From an uncultured bacterium (GTDB lineage: Bacteria > Vulcanimicrobiota > CADAWZ01), in the NCBI GenBank assembly GCA_949288455.1, contig CASEKF010000025.1:1-27363 (forward strand): a stretch of 27,363 nucleotides of DNA, given 5' to 3'. The position numbers and the translations under genes are program-made. Of this stretch, positions 15,806 to 23,198 are shown piece after piece (within the stretch, counting starts at the first letter, position 1; the number at the start of each line of letters is the position of its first letter). The notes below the pieces were generated by a model that was given only the letters and a program-made list of their open reading frames with translations, searched no databases and was not told where the DNA came from.

Positions 15806-15912
15806 TGGTAAACAAAAAAAAAGATATATCTCGGCAAAAATAATCATGACCTAAAATATCTGTAAAAATTATATAATTTTTAAACTCGACTGCCATAACA
15901 AGATATTCATAT

Positions 15913-15948
15913 AAAAAAGGCTGTTTCCCTTAATTTGAGAAAACAGCC
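15913..15948 (-). terminator. Terminator of the EF-hand protein gene
   Basis: GGCTGTTT (15919-15926) and AAACAGCC (15941-15948) form an 8-bp stem, extendable by wobble pairs, followed on the minus strand by six T (15913-15918). It lies just past the stop at 15972. Four T on the other side may let it work in both directions. Confidence 0.85.
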
Positions 15949-15971
15949 CTTTTACTATCTTTTAATTCAAC

Positions 15972-16958
15972 TTAGAAAGCGGCCGCAAAACTGATATTAC
16001 CGCTAAACATCATCTGCTGCTGCATCATTAATTGCTGGAGCATCATTTGCTGCTGCATTTGCTGCAACATCATCTGAGAATTCATGCCGTAGCCGCCGAA
16101 CATGTTGCCCATGCCGTAACCGCCGAACATGTTGCCCATGCCGTAGCCGCCGAACATGTTACCCATACCGTAACCGCCGAACATGTTGCCCATACCGAAA
16201 TTCATACCGAAGTTCATATTCAAATTGCCTATCTGCTGCTGCTGCAAGAAAGAACCGTTCTGAGTATCTATACCGAAGATTCCCATTTCAGCGGCGGACT
16301 TAAGTTCGCCTTCATCCACCTTTCCGTTTCCGTTAGCATCCGTCCAGAACTTAGCTTTTTCAAGTTCTTTCGCGTCAAGAATTCCGTCTTTATTCGTATC
16401 GAAAAGGTCTCTCGCTTTTTCCCAGCCGTTTTTATATTTATTTTGTTCTCCGTTTATACCGACTTCGTTCATCATTTCTCTGCCGCTGTTAATCTGACCG
16501 TCTCCGTTAGCGTCGTATACTAACTGAGCGTCTTTCGTATTCCATTCGTGAACTCTATCGGTAATACCGTCGCCGTTCATATCGAAATTAATTGATTTTT
16601 TCAATTTTTCTACGTTAAGCTGACCGTCATGGTTAGTATCGAGATAAACCGGATCTCTCTTTCCAAGAGAGGTGGCAAGAGTTGTATCCCAAGCTTTGCC
16701 CATAGAAGTTCCATATATCGGCAAACTCATAGAACCGGAGATTCCCATCATGCCGCCAAGTCCGCCCATCAAACCGCCAAGACCGCCCATCATGCCGCCA
16801 AGACCGAAGCTTCCCATGCCATAATTGCCCATGCCGAAACCGCCGAACATATTATTAATCATGGAATTCATAGAATTATATCCAAAACCAATTCCAAAAC
16901 TGCCATAAGATCCCATTAAAGAACCTACGTTCATATTAAGGCCGATATTGAAACTCAT
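15972..16958 (-). CDS. Gly/Met/Asn-rich protein with five EF-hand-like Ca2+ loops
   Basis: Function unknown. Order of parts: a Gly/Met/Asn-rich N-terminus (1-75); a calcium-binding region (about 105-225) with loops starting at D107 (DTNHDGQLN), D126 (DMNGDGITD), D149 (DANGDGQIN), D187 (DTNKDGILDAKE) and D207 (DANGNGKVDEGE); four copies of MFGGYGMGN (about 259-291); and a Gln/Met-rich C-terminus ending SFAAAF. The FDMNGDGITD...LVYDANGDGQINSG arrangement resembles a domain found in RTX/haemolysin-type exported proteins. No Sec signal peptide is visible, so export, if any, would use another route. The start at 16958 is chosen for its AGGAGG site 8 nt away; the frame extends to a TTG at 16994 with no such site. 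It is monocistronic, with its own terminator. Confidence 0.85.
   Translation of the reverse strand: MSFNIGLNMNVGSLMGSYGSFGIGFGYNSMNSMINNMFGGFGMGNYGMGSFGLGGMMGGLGGLMGGLGGMMGISGSMSLPIYGTSMGKAWDTTLATSLGKRDPVYLDTNHDGQLNVEKLKKSINFDMNGDGITDRVHEWNTKDAQLVYDANGDGQINSGREMMNEVGINGEQNKYKNGWEKARDLFDTNKDGILDAKELEKAKFWTDANGNGKVDEGELKSAAEMGIFGIDTQNGSFLQQQQIGNLNMNFGMNFGMGNMFGGYGMGNMFGGYGMGNMFGGYGMGNMFGGYGMNSQMMLQQMQQQMMLQQLMMQQQMMFSGNISFAAAF
16087..16194 (-). repeat. 4 x 27-bp tandem repeat encoding MFGGYGMGN
   Basis: Four 27-bp units at 16087-16113, 16114-16140, 16141-16167 and 16168-16194. Units 1 and 3 read CCGTAGCC, units 2 and 4 CCGTAACC, suggesting duplication of a two-unit block. The repeat is in frame, so copy-number changes would keep the protein readable. 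Confidence 0.95.
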
Positions 16959-17285
16959 ATTTAAAAACCTCCTAAAAAAGATTAATAATTTCAATTATCT
17001 ATATTATCACGTTTTTCATTATAAAAATAAAGACTTTTTGTTAACTAAATGTTTCAAAATTGTTAATCTGATATTTTTTTCATCAAATATTTAAAATAAA
17101 CTAAAAATTGAAATAATTCTAAGCATTAAAAACAGAAAAACCATTTTTTTTATTTTCAAGCGCGCATACGCCGACGATTATACGATTTCTATTTTTTTAA
17201 TCAGCGGATCCGTCCGCCGTCTTTTCCTATTTTTCCGCATAAGCTAATATTTCTATAAAACAGCTCGCTTGGCTCAAGCTAAAAA
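16959..17285. other. Intergenic region between larE and the EF-hand gene
   Basis: 327 bp, strongly AT-rich near 17000-17160. On the minus strand it holds a GCTTG/CAAGC hairpin right after larE (17267-17279, followed by GAGCTGTTTT, weak terminator), a palindromic GCGGA/TCCGC hairpin (17204-17217) with no T-run, and a poor promoter candidate for the EF-hand gene (17018-17044). Confidence 0.5.
17018..17044 (-). promoter_or_regulatory. Weak promoter candidate for the EF-hand gene
   Basis: Minus strand: TTAACA (17039-17044), TATAAT (17018-17023). The -10 is perfect but the spacer is only 15 nt, so this is uncertain. Confidence 0.3.
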
Positions 17286-18080
17286 TTACGATTTTAAAAA
17301 TTCCAAATCGATAGAAATCCGCGAAAAGCCTAAGGTTTTAAGTCCGGATACAAGGGCTTCCCTTGATTCTAAGGCTACGCGAAGATCTTCGAACAATATG
17401 GCGACGCAGGCTAAAGAACCCGACGTTCTTAACCTTACGGCCCTTAAGCCCAGATTTTTCAAAAAAAATTCTCCTTGTCTTATACGTTCAAGCGTTTTCG
17501 GATCCAGCCTGCATCCATATGGAATTCTGGTGGCAAGACAAGAATCGGAAGGTAAAAACGCAGATTTCAAACCGTATTCTTCCGACATTCTTCTAACGTC
17601 CTTTTTTGTCATTCCCGCTTCCGCCAGAGGACTTATAACCCCAAGTTCCCTTAAAGCTGCCAATCCCGGCCTTAAAGTTTTCAAATCATCCGCGTTAGTT
17701 CCGTCCATTATAGTTTTTACGGATAATTTTTCAGCTTCCTCTTTAATCCTTAAAAACATTGTTCTTTTACATAAATAGCAGCGATTCCCGGGATTAAAGA
17801 GAATGCCGGCTTTACTGATTAAATCTTCGTTTATTCTAATATAAGAAACTCGGAAAGACTTAAGTTCCTCAAATTTTTCCTCAAAGTTTAAAGACGAATT
17901 AAGATCGCTGGAGATAAGACAAGCATATATTTCGCTTGGGTCCTCGACAGCTTCCGCAGCCGCTCTGACAAGAAGAAAACTATCCGTTCCTCCGGAAAAA
18001 GCTATAAGAGCTCCTCCGACCAGATTCGATTTTAAAATATTCAGGAAACGAGCGCGTCTTTCTTTATAGAGATCAGTCAT
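17286..18080 (-). CDS. larE: Nickel-pincer cofactor sulfur transferase LarE
   Basis: PP-loop enzyme that turns the two carboxylates of the pyridinium precursor into thiocarboxylates during synthesis of the nickel-pincer nucleotide. The PP-loop is SGGTDS (29-34); MDGTNADDLKTLRPGLAAL and SDSCLATRIPYG are LarE hallmarks. Three cysteines stand out: C101 and C104 (NRCYLCK) and C181 (SCLATR). C181 matches the sulfur-donating cysteine of Lactobacillus plantarum LarE; with the CxxC pair it fits the LarE type reported to hold a [4Fe-4S] cluster. I use the ATG at 18080; a TTG precedes it by one codon. The ribosome binding site (AAGGCGG) is weak. It is 63 nt downstream of larC in the same direction. Confidence 0.93.
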   Translation of the reverse strand: MTDLYKERRARFLNILKSNLVGGALIAFSGGTDSFLLVRAAAEAVEDPSEIYACLISSDLNSSLNFEEKFEELKSFRVSYIRINEDLISKAGILFNPGNRCYLCKRTMFLRIKEEAEKLSVKTIMDGTNADDLKTLRPGLAALRELGVISPLAEAGMTKKDVRRMSEEYGLKSAFLPSDSCLATRIPYGCRLDPKTLERIRQGEFFLKNLGLRAVRLRTSGSLACVAILFEDLRVALESREALVSGLKTLGFSRISIDLEFLKS

Positions 18081-18143
18081 CAAAATAAATTCCGCCTTAT
18101 TCAGAGTAGTGCGACATCTTACGTAAGAGTTGATTTTCCGCTT

Positions 18144-19445
18144 TTAACCATCCAATTCCGAAATAATTTTTCTGACGGCGGTTTGGTAAGAAATTCCCGC
18201 CTTTTCGCAGACTGCAACGACGCTTTCATGCTCCGGATATAGTCTTATTCCGGAAGGAAGCATACATTTTTTTACGTTTATTTCGCCCAGGGAAGTCAGT
18301 CGTTTTTCGATATCGCGCCTAAGAACGGTTCTTTTCATTTTCCGTTTTCTTATGCCGATAGAAGTCGTTTCTTCAAAAATTATCGTCTCAAGCTTGGCGG
18401 CGATCGACTCGGGCGATATGACGGTCAGGCAATATGCCGGACGATTTTTCTTCATATAAACCGGAGTATAAAACGCATCTAAAGCTCCGGAGCTCAACAA
18501 TCGATCTAAAGTATAACCTAAAGCTTCTCCCGTACAATCGTCTACGTTAGTTTCAAGAAGCAAGACTTCGTCTTCTTGCGGCGCCGCGTCTTCTATTTCT
18601 ATGATCATAGCCCTTAAAATTCCCGGCGTCTCATATTTTCTTTTGCCTGCGCCTACGCCAATTTTTTTTATTTTAAATTTCTCCGGCAAATCTCCGGGAA
18701 CTCGTACAGCGGCGGCTGCGGCGGCTCCGGTAGGAGTTACGAACTCTCCGCTAAGTCCGGTGACGCGAAGAGGAAGCTCGTATTTTGCGGCTATCATGCT
18801 GACCGCAGGGACCGGAACGGGCAGCAAGCCATGAGCGCACCTTACGGTTCCTCCTCCTTCATACAGCGAAGAGACAAAGGCTGCGTCAAAATTCAGCTTA
18901 TCCAAACATACGGATATAGCGGCAATATCTATTATCGAATCGACGGCTCCCACTTCATGAAACTTTACGTCTTCGAAAGCGATTCCATGAACTTGAGATT
19001 CGGCCTCGGCAATTATTTTCAATATTTTGGAGGCAGTTTTTTTAGCTCTGTCGGAGAGAGAAGAATTTTGAAAAATTTTAAGTATATCATTAAAACCGCG
19101 ATGTTCATGAGGATGTTCATGAGCATGTACGTGAATATGTTCGTCGGAATTCTCCGAATTATGCCCATGAGCATGATTTACTCCATGTTTAAGAGGCGAC
19201 GATCCGTGCAAATATTCCATATCATGATCATAAGCCCCATGGCCGTACTGATCCATAACTCGGAAATCGCAAGCTTTAACTCCATTTTTAAAAATCGTTT
19301 TTATCTCGACTTTGACATCTTTAAGGCCTAAACTTTCGAGCTGTTCTTTTAAAAATTCATGATTTACGCCCAGATCTATCAACGCCGCCGCCGTCATATC
19401 TCCGCTTATTCCGGAAAAACATTCCAAATATAATCGTTCGCTCAT
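18144..19445 (-). CDS. larC: Nickel insertion protein LarC, uninterrupted
   Basis: CTP-dependent nickel insertase (cyclometallase) that places Ni in the pyridinium bis-thiocarboxylate mononucleotide. The N-terminal YLECFSGISGDMTAAALIDLG, the central VKFHEVGAVDSIIDI and GLSGEFVTPTGAA, and the C-terminal ETNVDDCTGEALGYTLDRLL and FEETTSIGIRKR blocks are all LarC. In L. plantarum the gene is split and joined by ribosomal frameshifting; here both halves are one continuous frame of 433 residues. Residues 69-115 contain 14 histidines, a likely nickel store or delivery site. The ATG overlaps the larB stop as ATGA, with GGAG upstream. Confidence 0.95.
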   Translation of the reverse strand: MSERLYLECFSGISGDMTAAALIDLGVNHEFLKEQLESLGLKDVKVEIKTIFKNGVKACDFRVMDQYGHGAYDHDMEYLHGSSPLKHGVNHAHGHNSENSDEHIHVHAHEHPHEHRGFNDILKIFQNSSLSDRAKKTASKILKIIAEAESQVHGIAFEDVKFHEVGAVDSIIDIAAISVCLDKLNFDAAFVSSLYEGGGTVRCAHGLLPVPVPAVSMIAAKYELPLRVTGLSGEFVTPTGAAAAAAVRVPGDLPEKFKIKKIGVGAGKRKYETPGILRAMIIEIEDAAPQEDEVLLLETNVDDCTGEALGYTLDRLLSSGALDAFYTPVYMKKNRPAYCLTVISPESIAAKLETIIFEETTSIGIRKRKMKRTVLRRDIEKRLTSLGEINVKKCMLPSGIRLYPEHESVVAVCEKAGISYQTAVRKIISELDG

Positions 19446-20188
19446 ATTTTGTCTCCAAGTCTTGTTATCTGAGCCGCTAAATAGCCGGCTCCATAACCGT
19501 TGTCAACGTTAACTACCGCAACTCCGCTTGCGCAGGAATTCAGCATGGTCAGCAAAGACGAAAGCCCGTTAAAATTTGCGCCGTATCCGATAGAAGTCGG
19601 AACGGCTATTACCGGCCTGGCGACCAAACCTCCTATTATACCGGCAAGAGCTCCCTCCATCCCGGCCACGGCAATTATGCAATCGGCCCGTCTAATAACT
19701 TCAAGCTTTGAAAAAAGCCTATGTATTCCGCTAACTCCAACGTCGTAAATTCTTTCTACGCAACACCCGAAAAACTCGGCCGTCTCGGCCGCTTCCTCGG
19801 CTACTCCAACGTCTGCGGAACCGGCCGAACAGACCGCGGCCAATCCGGATCGTTTTTTATTTTTCGCTTCCAATTTCAAGATCCTTGAAATCGGGTTATA
19901 ACGAATTTCCGGGAAAAAAGCTTTTAAAAAATTATATTGACTTTCGGATGCTCTCGTTCCCAAAACCTCGCCCTCTAGTTCGTATATTTTTTGATAAATC
20001 GCTTTTAAATGTTCGTTTATTTTTCCTTGACAAAAAACCGTCTCCGGAAAACCCGTCCTTTTTTTTCTGTCCGAATCGATCTTTGCGTATCCCAACTCTT
20101 CAAAACGAGTCGAAGCGACGCTTTCATAGGCTTCGTCAAGAGAAATTTCTCCGTTTTTAAAAGCTGTCAATAATGAGCGAATATCCAT
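19442..20188 (-). CDS. larB: Nickel-pincer cofactor synthase LarB (NaAD carboxylase)
   Basis: First step of nickel-pincer nucleotide synthesis: carboxylates the pyridinium ring of nicotinic acid adenine dinucleotide and releases AMP. The PurE-like C-terminal domain has CSAGSADVGVAEEAAETAE, VAGMEGALAGIIGGL and VPTSIGYGANFNGLSSLL; C219 in LNSCASGVAVVNVDNGYGAG corresponds to the reported catalytic cysteine. The 248-residue length is normal. The ATG is preceded by GGAAGGA at a rather long distance (about 13 nt). It is first in the larB-larC-larE operon and is divergent from the DUF362 gene. Confidence 0.95.
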   Translation of the reverse strand: MDIRSLLTAFKNGEISLDEAYESVASTRFEELGYAKIDSDRKKRTGFPETVFCQGKINEHLKAIYQKIYELEGEVLGTRASESQYNFLKAFFPEIRYNPISRILKLEAKNKKRSGLAAVCSAGSADVGVAEEAAETAEFFGCCVERIYDVGVSGIHRLFSKLEVIRRADCIIAVAGMEGALAGIIGGLVARPVIAVPTSIGYGANFNGLSSLLTMLNSCASGVAVVNVDNGYGAGYLAAQITRLGDKI

Positions 20189-20490
20189 GTTATGAAATAA
20201 ATCCTTCCAAAAAAAACATTTCCGCGTAAAAATTAACTAAAAATTATCAATATATTTTCATATGTATAAAGCATATGCCAAATAGGTTAAATAAAAACGA
20301 TCAAGATCCCTCTAGAGACTTTAAAGCAAAAACTTAACGTATTACGGAAACGATAAAAACTAAAATTTCGCAGGAAACTATAAAATAAATAAAGAATTTT
20401 CGATTATAATACTCCGGAATCATTGAATTACCGACAATATCCTCTTAATTCTCTCCGGAAAACTCTCAAAAAATAAATAGGATGGTTATC
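20189..20490. other. Divergent intergenic region between larB and the DUF362 gene
   Basis: 302 bp, AT-rich. Two CATATG hexamers (20259-20264, 20272-20277) spaced 7 nt apart lie on the larB side and could be an operator. A TATAAT on the plus strand (20405-20410) is a possible -10 for the DUF362 gene but lacks a good -35. No gene or structured RNA was recognised. Confidence 0.5.
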
Positions 20491-21624
20491 ATGCAAAAAG
20501 CCGAAGTTTATTTTTCAGATTTTCATACGCAAGCCTTTGGCGACGGGCTCCCGGCAAAATTAAAAAAACTGATAAAGAAAGCCGGACTTGAAAAATTAAA
20601 TCTCCAGGGTAAATTTGTAGCCGTCAAAATGCATTTCGGGGAACTTGGAAATATAAGTTACCTCCGCCCCAACTACGCTCGAGCAGTCGTGGATACGATT
20701 ATGGAATTAGGAGGAAAACCATTTCTTACGGACTGCAATACTATGTACCCGGGAAGCAGAAAAAACGCGTTGGAACACTTAACATGCGCTTGGATCAACG
20801 GTTTTACTCCTTTGACCGTAGGATGTCCCATACTTATAGGCGACGGTCTTAAAGGAACCGACGACGTCGCCGTTCCGGTAAACGGAGGAGAATACGTTAA
20901 GGAAGCGAGAATAGGCAGAGCCGTCATGGACGCCGACGTCTTTATAAGTTTAACTCACTTTAAAGGACATGAAATGACAGGTTTCGGCGGAGCGATAAAA
21001 AATATAGGCATGGGCTGCGGTTCAAGAGCCGGGAAGACGGAACAACATATAGGCGGAAAACCCCATGTAGTGGAGGAACTGTGCAGAGGATGCCGCAGAT
21101 GCCGAAAAGAATGCGCCAACGACGGACTGGAATTCGACGAAGCAAAAAAGAAAATGCATGTTAATCATGATAACTGCAAAGGCTGCGGAAGATGTTTGGG
21201 AGCTTGTAATTTCGACGCCATAGTTTTCGATAATTATTTAGCTAACAAAGAATTAAACTGCCGTATGGCCGAATACGCGAAAGCCGTAATAGACGGACGG
21301 CCTCATTTTCATATAGCAATAGTCGCAGACGTTTCTCCCAACTGCGATTGCCATTGCGAAAACGACGTTCCAATTATACCGGATATAGGAATGTTCGCCT
21401 CTTTCGATCCTCTGGCTCTCGATCAAGCTTGCGTAGACGCCTGCCTAAAGGCCGAACCTTTACCCGGAGGGCAACTGGCCAACAATATAAAGCAATCAAA
21501 AGAAGCGGATAAGAGCGATTATTTTACGGTTTCAAATCCGGCGTCCGAATGGAAATCCTGCCTTGAACACGCGGAAAAAATAAAACTTGGAACCAGGCAT
21601 TATGAAATTATAAACGTAAAATAA
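20491..21624 (+). CDS. DUF362 protein with two [4Fe-4S] ferredoxin motifs
   Basis: Uncharacterised iron-sulfur protein. A DUF362 domain covers most of the N-terminus (VAVKMHFGELGNISYLRP, LTHFKGHEMTGFGGAIKNIG) and is interrupted by two ferredoxin motifs, C198-C201-C204-C208 and C229-C232-C235-C239. Both lack the proline usually after the fourth cysteine. The C-terminus (SPNCDCHCENDVPIIPDIGMFAS, DPLALDQACVD) is conserved in the family. There is no signal peptide, so it is presumably cytoplasmic and suited to anaerobic electron transfer; the substrate is unknown. I start at the second ATG (20491), with AGGA 8 nt upstream; the first ATG (20482) has no such site. Divergent from larB, which may mean shared regulation. 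It ends before a terminator. Confidence 0.88.
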   Translation: MQKAEVYFSDFHTQAFGDGLPAKLKKLIKKAGLEKLNLQGKFVAVKMHFGELGNISYLRPNYARAVVDTIMELGGKPFLTDCNTMYPGSRKNALEHLTCAWINGFTPLTVGCPILIGDGLKGTDDVAVPVNGGEYVKEARIGRAVMDADVFISLTHFKGHEMTGFGGAIKNIGMGCGSRAGKTEQHIGGKPHVVEELCRGCRRCRKECANDGLEFDEAKKKMHVNHDNCKGCGRCLGACNFDAIVFDNYLANKELNCRMAEYAKAVIDGRPHFHIAIVADVSPNCDCHCENDVPIIPDIGMFASFDPLALDQACVDACLKAEPLPGGQLANNIKQSKEADKSDYFTVSNPASEWKSCLEHAEKIKLGTRHYEIINVK

Positions 21625-21667
21625 ACGAAAAAAAAAATGATTTAAGGCTTCAAATAAACCTACCTAT

Positions 21668-21714
21668 AAAAAAGCGTAACTATAAGCGTTAAAACTTACT
21701 GCGACGCTTTTTTT
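21668..21714 (+). terminator. Terminator after the DUF362 gene
   Basis: AAAAAAGCGT (21668-21677) pairs with ACGCTTTTTT (21704-21713) and runs into seven T. The loop is long (26 nt), but the GC core plus T-run just past the gene supports termination on the plus strand. Confidence 0.65.
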
Positions 21715-21876
21715 ATTATAGAAATTAATTACTATATTACATTAAATAACGATGATACAAACGATAGCGTGAAAAGGAATTACACAGGAAAAACAGCATA
21801 CATTATAGAATTATGACAAATTATGCAAAAATGTTAACAATATTAAAATAGCGCTAGGAAACGGAGCGACATTATT

Positions 21877-23184
21877 ATGAAAAAGTTTATAGCATCGCTT
21901 TTGATAGGTTTGTTTTGTTGCGGATGCGCCGTCAACGAAACTTCTACCGACGCGGCGCCATCCTCTTCTTCCTCAAATACGACGCAGTCGCAAACTTTGG
22001 AAGAAGCTTCGGAAAGGTCTAAAGACGCGCCGTCTACGTCCATAATTACGATCAACGCTGAAAAAGCGCAAACGACGGAAGTCAACAGAGTATTAAACGT
22101 AACCGGCTCTTTTTCCGCCGATACCACGGTAAATTTAGCTCCTCAAATCAGCGGAAAAATATTAAAAGTCAACGCCAGATTAGGTTCATATGTAAAAAAA
22201 GGAGAAATTTTATTAGAAATAGATCCAACGGACATTCTCCTTGACATACAGCTCAAAGAAGCTAATCTAAAACAACAGTTAGCCGTATTAGGCATGACCG
22301 AAGCCGAACAAAAACTTCCGCCCAAAGACGAACTTCCCAACGTAAAAAAAGCGAAAGTCAACATGGAAAACAACTATGCCACATACCAAAGAAAAATAAA
22401 AGAAAGAGAAGCCGACTTAATCAGCGAGCAGGATTTAGACAACGCGGAAACGGCGTATAAAACGTCAAAAGCCGACTATGAAAATCAACTTTTCTACGCG
22501 GATCGAGACTGGGCTAACGTTTTGACGGCAAAAAGCCAGCTTGCCATAAGCAAACAAAATCTTGTATATACTAAAGTATTATCTCCTCTCGACGGCATTG
22601 TGCAGGAACAAAAAATGTACGAAGGAGACTACGTGCAGAAAGGAACTCCCAGTTTAGTAATAGTCTCCTCCTCTCCTCTTTTACTCGACGTAAGCATACC
22701 TCAAAAGTACGCTTCCAGGTTTCCTATAGGCAAAAAAGTTGAAATAACTACGGACGCAGTCGGCTCCAAAAAATTTGAAGGAACCATAACCAATATAAGT
22801 CCGGTTACGGACGCATCCGTCAGAGCCGTTCCAGTGCAAGCTACGGTTCATAATCCGTCAGCGGCTCTAAAGCCCGGAATGTTCAGCGACATACAATTGG
22901 TTTACGAACGCAACGAAGCTCTCTTGGTTCCTCAGCTTGCCGTAGTCGAATATAAAGGCATATCCAAAGTATTCGTAATAAAAACCGAAAACGGGAAATC
23001 AATCGCTCATGAGGCGGTAGTAGACAAAGGCATGACTTTAAACGGATGGGTCGAAATTATACCCCAACAGCCCGATTCGGTAGTAAACGGAGACATAGTG
23101 GCAATTTCCGGAGCCGCGTCTCTTGAAAATGGACTTGAAGTAAAAATAGGCAAACAAGGAAACTCCGAGCCGCCTAAAATGTAG
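21877..23184 (+). CDS. RND efflux adaptor, periplasmic lipoprotein
   Basis: Membrane fusion protein (HlyD/AcrA family) that links an RND pump to an outer-membrane channel. The N-terminus MKKFIASLLIGLFCCGC is a lipoprotein signal, with C17 (or C15) as the likely lipidated residue, followed by a Ser/Thr-rich linker to about residue 50. The split lipoyl domain is LAPQISGKILKVNARLGSYVKKGEIL (88-112) and VLSPLDGIVQEQKMYEGDYVQKG (234-256), with an alpha-hairpin between, then the beta-barrel. The ATG follows CGGAG. It is 14 nt upstream of the pump gene and is the first gene of the efflux operon. Substrate is unknown. Confidence 0.92.
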   Translation: MKKFIASLLIGLFCCGCAVNETSTDAAPSSSSSNTTQSQTLEEASERSKDAPSTSIITINAEKAQTTEVNRVLNVTGSFSADTTVNLAPQISGKILKVNARLGSYVKKGEILLEIDPTDILLDIQLKEANLKQQLAVLGMTEAEQKLPPKDELPNVKKAKVNMENNYATYQRKIKEREADLISEQDLDNAETAYKTSKADYENQLFYADRDWANVLTAKSQLAISKQNLVYTKVLSPLDGIVQEQKMYEGDYVQKGTPSLVIVSSSPLLLDVSIPQKYASRFPIGKKVEITTDAVGSKKFEGTITNISPVTDASVRAVPVQATVHNPSAALKPGMFSDIQLVYERNEALLVPQLAVVEYKGISKVFVIKTENGKSIAHEAVVDKGMTLNGWVEIIPQQPDSVVNGDIVAISGAASLENGLEVKIGKQGNSEPPKM

Positions 23185-23198
23185 TAGGGAGTATTTAA

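Larger units (their letters stand above)
15579..15971. other. Intergenic region between the EF-hand gene and ffh
   Basis: 393 bp without a credible gene. It contains the terminator of the EF-hand gene (15913-15948), a near-consensus promoter toward ffh (15777-15805) and an AT-rich ffh leader of about 190 nt with a GGAATT/AATTCC inverted repeat. No SRP RNA motif was seen. Confidence 0.6.

Noticed and set aside
16087-16194. Regular repeats considered as a CRISPR array
   Set aside because: Units are directly adjacent with no spacers and are in frame within a coding region.
16032-16523. Open frame on the plus strand rich in His/Ala repeats, opposite the EF-hand gene
   Set aside because: It is the antisense shadow of the 27-bp repeats and calcium loops; no ribosome binding site, and the minus-strand frame has clear motifs and start.
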